Shown: positions 18,841 through 27,026, counted from the stretch's first letter. The stretch is DNA of 64,000 bases from an uncultured Clostridium sp. (GCA_900552135.1 URYN01000003.1:62001-126000); one strand, 5' to 3'. Notes: a model not told the origin generated them from the letters alone. Numbers and translations: made by a program.

Positions 18841-20085
18841 ATGAATGCGAATGAACCACTGGCGTACAGAATGAGCCCTAAAACATTAGATGATTACGTT
18901 GGACAAGAAAAGATATTAGGAAAAGATAAAATTTTATATAGAACCATTCAGGCAGATAGGCTTTCTAGCATTATTTTATGGGGACCTCCTGGCTGTGGCA
19001 AAACATCTTTGGCAAGGGTTATTAGCAATACCACAAAATATAAGTTTACAAAGTTAAATGCAGTAACGGCAGGGGTTGGAGATATAAAAAATGCAATAGA
19101 GGAAGCAAAAAATCCTTTTCTAAATCCATCTGGAAGATGTATTTTATTTATTGATGAGATTCATAGGTTTAATAAATTGCAACAAGATGCGTTATTACCA
19201 TTTGTTGAAAATGGAACTGTAATATTAATAGGTGCGACTACTGAAAATCCATATTTTGAAGTAAACAAGGCTTTGATATCTAGGTCTATGGTGTTTCATT
19301 TGGAGCCACTAACTGTTGACAACATATATACTATTCTAAAAAGATCTTTGAAGAAACCAGAGGGGCTTGGAAGTTACAATATAAAAATAGAAGATGATAC
19401 ACTTTACAAGATTGCAGAAACTGCAAATGGTGATGTTAGAACAGCCCTAAATGGACTCGAGGTTGCCGTTTTAACAACGAGAATTGGAGAAGACGGATAT
19501 ATTACAATTACAAATGAAATTGCCAAAGAGAGCGTTCAAAATAGAAAAGCTATATTCGATAAAAAGGGAGACAGCCATTACGATAATATAAGTGCTTTCA
19601 TAAAGTCTATGCGTGGAAGTGATCCTGATGCTGCAGTATTCTATTTAGCAAGAGCACTAAACGGTGGAGAAGACCCAATGTTTTTGGCAAGAAGAATAGT
19701 AATTGCTGCATCTGAAGATGTTGGAATGGCAAACCCTAATGCTTTAATTTTGGCAACCAGTGCAATGCAAGCAGTTCATTTTGTTGGAATGCCAGAAGCA
19801 AGAATAATTTTAGCTGAAGCAGCCGTTTATGTTGCAACATCAAAAAAATCAAATGCAAGCTATCTTGCAATAAATAAGGCTTTAGAAGATGTAGCAAATA
19901 AAGATACAGGAGAAGTTCCAATGCATATTAGAAATGCACCAGCAGAGGGAATGGAAAAAGAGGGATACCATGTAGGCTACAAATACCCACACGATTATCC
20001 AGGTCATTATGTGGAACAACAATATTTGCCAGACAAAATGGTTGGAACGAAATATTACATAAAAGACGAAAACATACCAGATTAA
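18841..20085 (+). CDS. rarA: Replication-associated recombination protein RarA (MgsA)
   Basis: 414-residue AAA+ ATPase. Walker A GPPGCGKTS is near residue 48, Walker B LFIDEIHRFNK follows, then sensor 1 GATTENPYFE, and the C-terminal tetramerisation region has the family motifs RGSDPDAAVFYLAR and YPHDYPGHYV. RarA acts at stalled replication forks with SSB. Ribosome site GAAAGGAAG at 18826-18834. It is probably co-transcribed with ruvA, and a strong bidirectional terminator ends the unit. Confidence 0.95.
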   Translation: MNANEPLAYRMSPKTLDDYVGQEKILGKDKILYRTIQADRLSSIILWGPPGCGKTSLARVISNTTKYKFTKLNAVTAGVGDIKNAIEEAKNPFLNPSGRCILFIDEIHRFNKLQQDALLPFVENGTVILIGATTENPYFEVNKALISRSMVFHLEPLTVDNIYTILKRSLKKPEGLGSYNIKIEDDTLYKIAETANGDVRTALNGLEVAVLTTRIGEDGYITITNEIAKESVQNRKAIFDKKGDSHYDNISAFIKSMRGSDPDAAVFYLARALNGGEDPMFLARRIVIAASEDVGMANPNALILATSAMQAVHFVGMPEARIILAEAAVYVATSKKSNASYLAINKALEDVANKDTGEVPMHIRNAPAEGMEKEGYHVGYKYPHDYPGHYVEQQYLPDKMVGTKYYIKDENIPD

Positions 20086-20100
20086 AAAATGCATAAAGAA

Positions 20101-20141
20101 AAAAAGCTTCAAGTTAATTTGTACTAACTTGAAGTTTTTTT
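20101..20141. terminator. Bidirectional terminator of rarA and the SPFH gene
   Basis: Stem CTTCAAGTTA/TAACTTGAAG with an eight-base loop; T-run on the right for rarA and A-run on the left serving the convergent minus-strand gene. Confidence 0.9.
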
Positions 20142-20151
20142 AGCATTTGAA

Positions 20152-21078
20152 TTATTCAGCTTTTACATCTTTTTTTACTTTTTTGCTATCTGTAAGAATA
20201 TCTTTCATAGCACCGATACTAGAAAGGGTTGATGTTGCTTCAAATGGAATAAATACTTTATTTGCATCTCCATTAGCAATCTCTTTCAAAGCTTCTAAAG
20301 ATTTTAATTGAACTAATTTGTCATCTGGGTGAGCTTTCATCATTGCATCATAAACCATACGAACTTCGTCTGCTCTTGCTTCTGCAACTTTCTTAATAGC
20401 TTGAGCTTCACCATCGGCACGTCTAATCTTAGACTCTTTCTCAGCTTCAGCTTCAAGAATTGCGGCTTCTTTTTTACCTTGTGCAAGTGTAATTGCAGCC
20501 TGTCTTTCACCTTCAGCTTGAAGGATTTGAGCTCTTTTAGTTCTTTCTGCATTCATTTGCTTTTCCATTGAATCTCTAATGTCTGCAGGTGGAGTAATAT
20601 CTTTTATCTCAACTCTATCAATCTTGCAACCCCAAGAATCTGTTGCTTCATCAAGAATAGCTCTTAACTGTTCGTTTATCATATCTCTAGAACTGAATGT
20701 TGAATCCAAATCCATTTTACCAACAATATCACGAATAGTAGTAATTGCAAGATACTCAATACCTTTCTTCAAACTTTGAATTTCATACACAGCTTTTGCT
20801 GGGTCTGTAACTTTATAAAACACAACAGTATCTATTGTGATAGTAACATTATCTTTAGTAATTACGTTTTGTGGTGGAACGTCCATAGTTTGTTGTTTTA
20901 AACTAACAACGCTTCTAACACGGTCAACGAATGGAATAATAATTGTAAGACCTGCATCAGCTACTTTATGAAATTTACCTAATCTTTCAATTATATAAAC
21001 TTCAGATTGTCTTACAACTTTGATTGATTTTACTGCTATAATTAAGATTATAACTAGTAATACGATTAAAAACCACAT
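20152..21078 (-). CDS. SPFH/band 7 membrane protein (stomatin-like, QmcA type)
   Basis: 308 residues. One N-terminal membrane helix (WFLIVLLVIILIIAV) is followed by the band 7 core (RQSEVYIIERLGKFHKV, IIIPFVDRVRSV, QTMDVPPQNVITKDNV) and a long Ala/Glu/Lys-rich helix (about residues 195-255). This is the stomatin/QmcA/HflK fold that forms oligomeric rings in membrane microdomains. The start at 21078 follows AGGAGG; the longer frame from 21114 has no such site. It is not paired with a NfeD gene, its frequent partner, so it looks monocistronic. Its exact client is unknown. Confidence 0.9.
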   Translation of the reverse strand: MWFLIVLLVIILIIAVKSIKVVRQSEVYIIERLGKFHKVADAGLTIIIPFVDRVRSVVSLKQQTMDVPPQNVITKDNVTITIDTVVFYKVTDPAKAVYEIQSLKKGIEYLAITTIRDIVGKMDLDSTFSSRDMINEQLRAILDEATDSWGCKIDRVEIKDITPPADIRDSMEKQMNAERTKRAQILQAEGERQAAITLAQGKKEAAILEAEAEKESKIRRADGEAQAIKKVAEARADEVRMVYDAMMKAHPDDKLVQLKSLEALKEIANGDANKVFIPFEATSTLSSIGAMKDILTDSKKVKKDVKAE

Positions 21079-21152
21079 AATGATTCCTCCTGAAATATAA
21101 TTTAACACAATCATTATATCATAGAAAGTCCGGAAAATAAAGATACAACAGG

Positions 21153-21183
21153 CTTTTTTACAAAATAATATTAAAATATTGAT
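21153..21183 (+). repeat. Direct repeat, left copy, flanking the 21295 gene
   Basis: 31 bases beginning CTTTTTTACAAAATAATAT match 22805-22835 with a single difference by hand alignment. Confidence 0.75.
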
Positions 21184-21231
21184 GTGAGAATGAAAATATT
21201 TCAGATGAAATCAAAAATAAATGAAAAACAG

Positions 21232-21260
21232 TTGAAAATAAAAATTTGTAATGGTAGAAT
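21232..21260 (+). promoter_or_regulatory. Extended -10 promoter of the variable pilin gene
   Basis: TTGAAA (21232-21237), 17 bases ending TGG, TAGAAT (21255-21260); 34 bases before the ATG. Confidence 0.7.
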
Positions 21261-21294
21261 AAACAAAGAAAAATACAAAGGAGGAAAAAAGAAA

Positions 21295-22485
21295 ATGAAC
21301 AATAAATCAAAAAATAAACAAGAAAAAGGAATTACGCTTATTGCTTTGGTTGTAACTATTATAATAATGCTAATATTAGCAGGGGTTAGCATTAAACTTG
21401 CAATAGATAATAATGGTGTAATAGAAAATGCTAAAGAAGCAAAAGACCAGTATGAGCAGGCACAAGCTAATGACGAAAGTGGATTGGAAGATTTGGCTTC
21501 GAAACTGAAAGAACAAATAGATGCAAATAAAAACAATAATTCAGGTTCAGGAAGTTCTGAAAGTACAGTAGATGGAGTGCCAATCCCAGCAGGATTTGTA
21601 TATGTAGGAGGAACAAAAGCAAGTGGTCTAGTAATTTCAGATAATGCAGCAGACAAAGAAAAATATAAAGGACAAACAACAGTAGGAATAGATTTAGTAG
21701 GAAACCAATTTGTATGGATACCAGTAGAAAATATAGCAGATTATAAAAGAACTGCTTATTCAACACAAGTTGCAACAGGAACAACAGATACAACAACAAA
21801 TTCAGAGCAAATAAAATACAGTAGCTCAGATAGTGATTACTTTAAAGAAGCATTGCCTGCAGACGAAAAGACAAGTGTAGAAACCAATAAGGGATTCTAT
21901 ATTGGAAGATACGAAGCAGGAGACCAAGAAAGTACAGACTCTAAAAAATTAAGAGCAAGCGGAGCACCAACAAGTAATACAATAACAGTAAAAGCAGGAC
22001 AAGCCCCATATAATTATGTAACAAGAACACAGGCTAAAAGCCTAGCAGAAGGATTTAGTACAAAACAAAAATATACAAGTGTAAAATCAAAACTAGTAAG
22101 TAGCTATGCATGGGATACTGCAATTGCATTCATACAAAAAACGAATAGTGATTATGGAAGTAGTTCAGAAGAAGGAAATTATCAAGATTCTCCAACATTT
22201 ACTTATACAGGAATAGCAGATACAGAAAAAAATAAACAAACCAAAGAAAATGGAACAAGTACATTAATTCCAACAGGACAAACCACAGCCGTAAATAACA
22301 TATACGATATGGGAGGAAATGTATGGGAGTGGACTACAGAGTCTTTTTCTTACACGCGCACTCCGTACACGGGTCGTGGAGGCCGTTACAGCGGCTACTT
22401 CGCTAATTATCCAGCTGGTGGCCGTAGTAGCGGTTCCGACGGTGCCCGCGGTGACTGTGGGTTCAGGCTTACTTTATTCTTGTAG
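21295..22485 (+). CDS. Prepilin-like FGE/C-type-lectin protein, candidate DGR target
   Basis: 396 residues. After a 12-residue leader ending KQEKG comes a pilin helix ITLIALVVTIIIMLILAG. A short helix and Ser/Gly linker lead at about residue 90 into an FGE/CLec domain (IPAGFVYVGGTKASG, NQFVWIPVEN, GFYIGRYEAG, NIYDMGGNVWEWT, GRGG, CGFRLTLFL). The ATG at 21295 has AAAGGAGG upstream; the longer frame to 21184 lacks one. Codons 350-388 (22342-22458) change abruptly to GC-rich, A-poor triplets: by hand count 34 of 39 end in C or T and only 17 of 117 bases are A. That is the footprint of adenine mutagenesis of AAY codons in DGR variable regions, and a conserved GFRL-type ending follows. No reverse transcriptase is in the window. 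It is probably a surface adhesin shown by the type IV pilus machinery. Confidence 0.8.
   Translation: MNNKSKNKQEKGITLIALVVTIIIMLILAGVSIKLAIDNNGVIENAKEAKDQYEQAQANDESGLEDLASKLKEQIDANKNNNSGSGSSESTVDGVPIPAGFVYVGGTKASGLVISDNAADKEKYKGQTTVGIDLVGNQFVWIPVENIADYKRTAYSTQVATGTTDTTTNSEQIKYSSSDSDYFKEALPADEKTSVETNKGFYIGRYEAGDQESTDSKKLRASGAPTSNTITVKAGQAPYNYVTRTQAKSLAEGFSTKQKYTSVKSKLVSSYAWDTAIAFIQKTNSDYGSSSEEGNYQDSPTFTYTGIADTEKNKQTKENGTSTLIPTGQTTAVNNIYDMGGNVWEWTTESFSYTRTPYTGRGGRYSGYFANYPAGGRSSGSDGARGDCGFRLTLFL
22342..22485 (+). other. DGR-like variable region plus conserved 3' end
   Basis: The block 22342-22458 is A-poor with pyrimidine-ending codons; 22459-22485 would be the fixed 3' end corresponding to an initiation-of-mutagenic-homing site. 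The composition breaks sharply with the gene's own 5' part. Confidence 0.7.
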
Positions 22486-22503
22486 ACCTGAGCCCTGGTT
22501 TCT

Positions 22504-22519
22504 CTGAATATTAATTCAG
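22504..22519 (+). other. Short hairpin just downstream of the variable region
   Basis: CTGAAT/ATTCAG, six base pairs with a four-base ATTA loop, 18 bases after the stop codon. DGR targets such as that of phage BPP-1 carry a hairpin or cruciform with a four-base loop close behind the variable region. Confidence 0.5.
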
Positions 22520-22591
22520 CAGGAATCATAACCCATAGTATAGATATGGGAAAAGGAATCTCAAATTTGAGAATTAACATAAATATAAGAG

Positions 22592-22651
22592 AGTAGGTAG
22601 GAAACGAGTTGAACCTAGCGTAGCTAAGGTACAAGTCGTTTCTACCGGACT
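22592..22651 (+). ncRNA. Structured RNA element behind the variable pilin gene
   Basis: An outer stem pairs GGTAGGAAACGA (22596-22607) with TCGTTTCTACC (22636-22646), with one bulged base. An inner hairpin pairs ACCTAGC (22613-22619) with GCTAAGGT (22623-22630) around a GTA loop. AGT/ACT can extend the base of the outer stem. An intrinsic terminator follows directly. It may be a 3' UTR structure, a DGR-related RNA or an independent small RNA. Confidence 0.5.
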
Positions 22652-22656
22652 AAAGT

Positions 22657-22687
22657 GGTGTGCAGATTTTGTACATCATATTTTTTT
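22657..22687 (+). terminator. Intrinsic terminator of the variable pilin unit
   Basis: GGTGTGCA pairs with TGTACATC (two G-U pairs) around GATTT, followed within two bases by a long T-run. Confidence 0.75.
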
Positions 22688-22804
22688 CAAATTATTGTTA
22701 TAGTAAATTGGAAACTAACCAGAGATTGTTTATATATGGTAAGATTTCAAAAAAGTGTTATAGTAAAAGAAATATGCCAATATTGATTACATTGAAAATT
22801 TTGC

Positions 22805-22835
22805 CTTTTTTACAAAATAATATAAAAATATTGAT
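22805..22835 (+). repeat. Direct repeat, right copy
   Basis: Matches 21153-21183 at 30 of 31 positions. The end of this copy overlaps the -35 box of secG. Confidence 0.75.
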
Positions 22836-22859
22836 TTTTGTGAAAAATTATGGTAAAAT
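22831..22859 (+). promoter_or_regulatory. secG promoter
   Basis: TTGATT (22831-22836), 17 bases ending TGG, TAAAAT (22854-22859), an extended -10. Confidence 0.7.
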
Positions 22860-22897
22860 GAACGAGTTAAGATAAATACCAAAAAGGAGCGGTAAAA

Positions 22898-23146
22898 ATG
22901 CAAATAGTAAAATATATTTTAATAGCTTTATATGTAATAAACTGTATAGCCTTATTAATTGTAACAATGATGCAAAATAAAGATAATAGTGGTGCATCTG
23001 GAACAATAGTTGGTTCATCAACAAACAGTTTCTATGAGAAGAATAAAGGAAAAACTCATGAGGGTAGAATAAAGAGATGGACAATAATATTAGGAATATT
23101 ATTCCTTGTATTAACAATAGTACTTGGAATAGTTTTCATGATGTAA
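22898..23146 (+). CDS. secG: Protein translocase subunit SecG
   Basis: 82 residues with the family layout: first membrane helix (YILIALYVINCIALLIVTMM), the conserved loop QNKDNSGASG...GSSTNSFYEKNKGKT, and a second membrane helix at the C-terminus. SecG supports SecYE during SecA-driven export. AAAAAGGAG precedes the ATG. secG followed by rnr is a standard Bacillota order, but a hairpin terminator separates them here. Confidence 0.92.
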   Translation: MQIVKYILIALYVINCIALLIVTMMQNKDNSGASGTIVGSSTNSFYEKNKGKTHEGRIKRWTIILGILFLVLTIVLGIVFMM

Positions 23147-23167
23147 TTATAAATAGAAATTATTAGG

Positions 23168-23194
23168 CGGCAGAAAATCTATTCTGTCGTTTTT
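23168..23194 (+). terminator. Terminator between secG and rnr
   Basis: CGGCAGAA/TTCTGTCG with a six-base loop and a TTTTT tail. Partial read-through into rnr is likely. Confidence 0.65.
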
Positions 23195-23277
23195 GTTTGT
23201 ATAATAGAAAAGTTATATAAGGTATAAATTTATGCAAAAAGTAAAATATTAAAATACCAGAAGGAGTATTTCTAAAT

Positions 23278-25248
23278 ATGAAGAAAAGAAAAAATGATTT
23301 CAAGAAATTTTTTATACATGAGCAGAAAAATAAAAAGTCAAAGAAATTAATTAGAAAAAGTGAGAAAATTGAATATAGAAATATCAGCAATGAGGAAGAA
23401 AATGATTCAATAGTTGGAATTTATAAAAAGAGTAGAAACTTTGGATTTGTTGTTCCAAATGACAAAACTTTAGGAGAAGACATTTATATTCCAAAAAAGA
23501 AATGTGCTGGAGCAAAGAATAATCAGGTGGTTGTTGTAAAAATAGATAAAAAATCTGACAAAGATAAAAGACCAGAGGGAACAATAATCGAGATATTAGG
23601 AAAGATGGACGAAGCTGGAGTAGACATGCTTTCTTTAATAAAGGAGTACAAGCTTCCAAATGAATTCCCACAACCTGTGATTGATGAAGCTCTTCAAATA
23701 TCTCAAACTATTGATGAAAAGAACATAGCTCAAAGAGTCGATTTAAGAAATGAAGAAATTTTTACTATTGATGGTGAAGATGCAAAAGACCTTGATGATG
23801 CAGTTAATGTTAAGAAGAATGATGATGGAACATACACTTTAGGAGTTCATATTGCTGATGTAAGTTACTATGTAAAATCTGGTTCGAAGCTAGATAAGGA
23901 AGCGATAAAAAGAGGAACTAGTATTTATATGATGGACAGAGTTATTCCGATGCTTCCAAAAGAGCTTTCAAACGGAATATGCAGTCTAAATGAAAATCAA
24001 GATAGATTTACTATATCTGTAATAATGAAGATAAACGAAAAGGGAAAAGTAGTAGAGTCTAGAATATTTAAGTCTGTAATAAAAACAACCAGAAGAATGA
24101 ACTACCATGATGTGAATGATTTATTTTTGTGGGAGGACATAAAACAAGGAAAGCTAGAAATAGAAAACGAAAACGATAAAAAGATTACTACAGAAGAATA
24201 TGAAAAAATAAAAAATACTGCAAATAAATATAGCCAATTCATTGAGCATTTCTTAAGAATGAGAGAATTAAAGGAAATTCTTAAGAAAAGAAGAGATTTG
24301 AATGGAAGTTTAAATCTGAATATTCCAGAGAGTAAAATTATATTAAATAAAAACGGTGTAGCTGTAGATGTACAAAAATATGATTATTTGGAATCAAATG
24401 AAGTAATAGAGCAGTTTATGCTAACTGCAAATGAAACAGTAGCTGAAAGCTTTTATTATGTACAAGCACCATTCATATATAGAAATCATGAAATCCCAGA
24501 GATGGAGAAGATTGATGAACTAAACAAGTTCTTATTTGGATTAGGATACAAGATAAGAGGAATAAAGAAAGATGACGAATCAAGTGTTCATCCAAAGGCT
24601 TTTGCTCAAGTACTTGATGAAGTGAATGGAAAACCAGAAGAAAAGGTAGTTTCAAACTTAATCTTAAGAACGTTAAAGGTTGCAAAATACGAGAGTGAAA
24701 ACAAGGGACACTTTGGTATTGCAAGCAAATGCTATTGCCACTTTACCTCACCAATAAGAAGATACCCAGACTTATTTATACACAGAGTAATATCATCATA
24801 TTTGAAACATGATTACAATATAAACGATGAATTGAGAGAAAAATACGGAATAGAAGCAGTCAAATACGCAGAAAGTTCTTCTGAAAGAGAAAGAGTTGCA
24901 CAGAAGGTAGAAAGAGACGCCGAAAAGATAAAGAAGGCGGAATACATGCAGAAGAAAATTGGAGAACAATATGATGGAGTTGTATCTGGAGTTACTCAAT
25001 TTGGAATGTTTGTTGAATTAGAAAATACAGTTGAGGGATTAATTAGATTTGAAGACCTCGGAGATGAATACTTTGATTATGATGATCAAAGAAAAACATT
25101 AAGAGGAGAGAAATCAAATAAAACATATAGAGTGGGAGACAAGGTAAGAATTGAAGTAAAATCTTCAGACAAAACAACAAGAAGAATAGACTTTAAATTA
25201 ATAGATGATACGCTTAATAATAAAGATGAGCAAAAAGATAAAGAATAA
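23278..25248 (+). CDS. rnr: Ribonuclease R
   Basis: 656 residues. A Lys-rich N-terminus is followed by a cold-shock OB domain (VGIYKKSRNFGFVVPND), the RNB catalytic domain with its metal-binding aspartates in DGEDAKDLDDAV at about residue 164, and an S1 domain near residues 560-640 (YDGVVSGVTQFGMFVELE). RNase R is a processive 3'-5' exonuclease that degrades structured RNA and works with tmRNA. It is somewhat shorter than Bacillus RNase R because the N-terminal winged helix is reduced. smpB, its common neighbour, is absent. The ATG has AGAAGGAG about 12 bases upstream. Confidence 0.95.
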   Translation: MKKRKNDFKKFFIHEQKNKKSKKLIRKSEKIEYRNISNEEENDSIVGIYKKSRNFGFVVPNDKTLGEDIYIPKKKCAGAKNNQVVVVKIDKKSDKDKRPEGTIIEILGKMDEAGVDMLSLIKEYKLPNEFPQPVIDEALQISQTIDEKNIAQRVDLRNEEIFTIDGEDAKDLDDAVNVKKNDDGTYTLGVHIADVSYYVKSGSKLDKEAIKRGTSIYMMDRVIPMLPKELSNGICSLNENQDRFTISVIMKINEKGKVVESRIFKSVIKTTRRMNYHDVNDLFLWEDIKQGKLEIENENDKKITTEEYEKIKNTANKYSQFIEHFLRMRELKEILKKRRDLNGSLNLNIPESKIILNKNGVAVDVQKYDYLESNEVIEQFMLTANETVAESFYYVQAPFIYRNHEIPEMEKIDELNKFLFGLGYKIRGIKKDDESSVHPKAFAQVLDEVNGKPEEKVVSNLILRTLKVAKYESENKGHFGIASKCYCHFTSPIRRYPDLFIHRVISSYLKHDYNINDELREKYGIEAVKYAESSSERERVAQKVERDAEKIKKAEYMQKKIGEQYDGVVSGVTQFGMFVELENTVEGLIRFEDLGDEYFDYDDQRKTLRGEKSNKTYRVGDKVRIEVKSSDKTTRRIDFKLIDDTLNNKDEQKDKE

Positions 25249-25412
25249 ATTAATGAGATAAGGACGAGCAAAAAGTTGGAGAATAAATTAATGAGAAGGC
25301 TGATAAAGTGAAAAAATAAAACATTGAAATAAAGTTTATCAACCAAAAATAGAAAAATGCTTAAGAAAAACCCGCATTAAAAAGAAAAAGAATAATAGAG
25401 AATATGAAAAAG

Positions 25413-25455
25413 GAAAGTAAAATGTGAATTGATAACATATTTTACTTTCTTTTTT
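25413..25455 (+). terminator. rnr terminator
   Basis: GAAAGTAAAAT/ATTTTACTTTC stem, then six T. Confidence 0.85.
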
Positions 25456-25487
25456 ATAAGCTTATATTATATTTGTGAATTGCGAAC

Positions 25488-26057
25488 CTATTTTTTTGAA
25501 GTTTTCTTTTTCTTTATAAAAATTGATGCCAATATAATTAAAAGAAGAACTACAATAATCGCAATAACACCTGGCCAGCCGAATGCAGAAACAATCTTGC
25601 TACCTAAAGACATTATAATACCTGCTAAAATAACACCTAATGAAACAGCAACAATGCTTGTTTTAAAGTCAAGATTTAAGAATGAAGCGGCTAGTGTTCC
25701 TGTCCAAGCTCCTGTTCCAGGTAGAGGAATTCCAACAAATAATAATAGTGCCCAGAAGATTCCTCTATTTCCTGCAGAGGCTTTTAATTTTTCTCCGCCT
25801 TTTTCTCCTTTAGTTAAGCACCATGTAAAGAATTTGCCAATGAACTTTTTATCTTTACCCCATTCAAGAACTTTTCTTGCAAACCAATATATAATTGGAA
25901 CAGGAAGCATATTTCCTAAAATTGCGATAGGGTAGTATAAAAATATGTTTAATCCTAAACTTTCCGCAATTGGAATAGCTCCTCTTAGTTCTACGATTGG
26001 AACCATACTTACAAAAAATACAATTAAATATTTTAATACGATTGGTAAACTTGCCAT
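25488..26057 (-). CDS. Small multidrug export family membrane protein (COG2426-like)
   Basis: 189 residues with about five hydrophobic helices. N-terminal VPIVELRGAIPIAESLGLN, the LPVPIIYWFARKVLEWGKD segment and the LFVGIPLPGTGAWTGTLAASF motif are typical of the small multidrug export family (Pfam PF06695), which is related to DedA-type transporters. It ends in a Lys-rich tail. No ribosome site lies directly before the ATG at 26057. A perfect AAGGAGG sits about 100 bases upstream on this strand (around 26160), followed by a two-codon ORF, so the 5' end may have been rearranged. The transported substrate is unknown. Confidence 0.8.
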   Translation of the reverse strand: MASLPIVLKYLIVFFVSMVPIVELRGAIPIAESLGLNIFLYYPIAILGNMLPVPIIYWFARKVLEWGKDKKFIGKFFTWCLTKGEKGGEKLKASAGNRGIFWALLLFVGIPLPGTGAWTGTLAASFLNLDFKTSIVAVSLGVILAGIIMSLGSKIVSAFGWPGVIAIIVVLLLIILASIFIKKKKTSKK

Positions 26058-26417
26058 AATAAATTTGTATGATGTTATAATAAATCTAAAAATTAGATAT
26101 TAAATATTAAAAATCAAAACTTAATATTAAAATCGAAAATTAGATAATTAAATCATACTTCCTCCTTTATAAAATTTCTTACCCATTGTACTATAATGTC
26201 TGAGAAAAGTAAAGAAAAAATTGAATTAAATTAAAATGATTGCTGATTAGAGCAACAATATATCATTTTCTATCAATGAAGTAAAATCCGTAAAGTGAAA
26301 AGTTAAAGGCAATGAAGTAAAATCGAGAATATACTGGCAATATTATGTAAAATATGTTATAATAAAGAAGTATCCAAAAAAAACTTGGAACTTTTACAAA
26401 ATTAGGAGGTGCTTTTA
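26058..26417. other. Divergent intergenic region
   Basis: 360 bases between divergent genes. On the minus side it holds a stranded AAGGAGG around 26158-26166 and AT-rich imperfect repeats of AAAATTAGATATTAAAT (about 26090-26155). On the plus side an extended -10 (TGT-TATAAT, 26355-26363) lies 55 bases before the 26418 gene, without a clear -35. Confidence 0.5.
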
Positions 26418-26966
26418 ATGCCTAAAGGCTATACAAGTCAAAAGGGCGTTATATATTCCGATGTAATTCGGGATATGGCAGAAGATCCAAACTTTTTGAA
26501 TGAGGAGGTAAGAGGCAGACTATCCAGAATGAGGTACCGTGAGCAGGAATACCTTGGTGGCAATGTTGAAAATATATTGCTACTGGAGGGAGTAATCAGA
26601 AGAGGTTTGTTTTTGACAGTTCTAATGGAAATGTCAGATGACAAGAAGGACAATGTCATCTGGCTCCATGATGTTACAAGCCTTGAACAAATTCCTGAGA
26701 AGGTTTTCACTGACAGCAAAGGTATGTTCAGACTGGAGAAAAATAAGGCAAACTTGCTTCCAATGAAGAATGAGGTGCTTAGGATAATAAAATGTCCGAA
26801 GCCAAATCGCAGGTATATCAAGGTGAAGAATAAGGGACCAGTTACGGGAAGTTTCCTGTTGTACTGCGGAAAGTATTTGCTGGTATTCAAAGCAAATGCT
26901 GATAGCCTGAACATCTATACCTGCAGATTGCATTACCTCTATTCAATGAGTGTAGCTCAGAAGTAA
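26418..26966 (+). CDS. Orphan protein of unknown function
   Basis: 182 residues, basic, with no signal peptide or membrane helix. The ATG at 26418 follows TTAGGAGG at good spacing. Middle and C-terminal hydrophobic strands (GSFLLYCGKYLLVFKANAD) suggest a small beta-rich fold. Codon use differs from neighbours: many G- or C-ending codons (CTG, GGC, AAG, CGG), against the strong A/T-ending habit around it. That suggests recent transfer or unusual expression. A very stable hairpin follows. I do not recognise the family. Confidence 0.6.
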   Translation: MPKGYTSQKGVIYSDVIRDMAEDPNFLNEEVRGRLSRMRYREQEYLGGNVENILLLEGVIRRGLFLTVLMEMSDDKKDNVIWLHDVTSLEQIPEKVFTDSKGMFRLEKNKANLLPMKNEVLRIIKCPKPNRRYIKVKNKGPVTGSFLLYCGKYLLVFKANADSLNIYTCRLHYLYSMSVAQK

Positions 26967-26998
26967 TATCTGAAAGTTACTTTTCCAAGTAGTAACTT

Positions 26999-27026
26999 AG
27001 AGGACCAGCAATAACGCTGGTCCTCT
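26999..27026 (+). terminator. Very stable hairpin after the orphan gene
   Basis: AGAGGACCAGC/GCTGGTCCTCT, eleven perfect pairs with a six-base loop. The T-run is poor (GCTCGTTTG), so it may act as a processing or stability element rather than a simple terminator. Confidence 0.6.

Noticed and set aside
22660..22875. Plus-strand open frame of 71 residues before secG
   Set aside because: It spans a terminator and the secG promoter and has no ribosome site.
25429..25935. Plus-strand open frame of 168 residues
   Set aside because: Shadow of the minus-strand small multidrug export gene, which has clear family motifs; it also starts inside a terminator.
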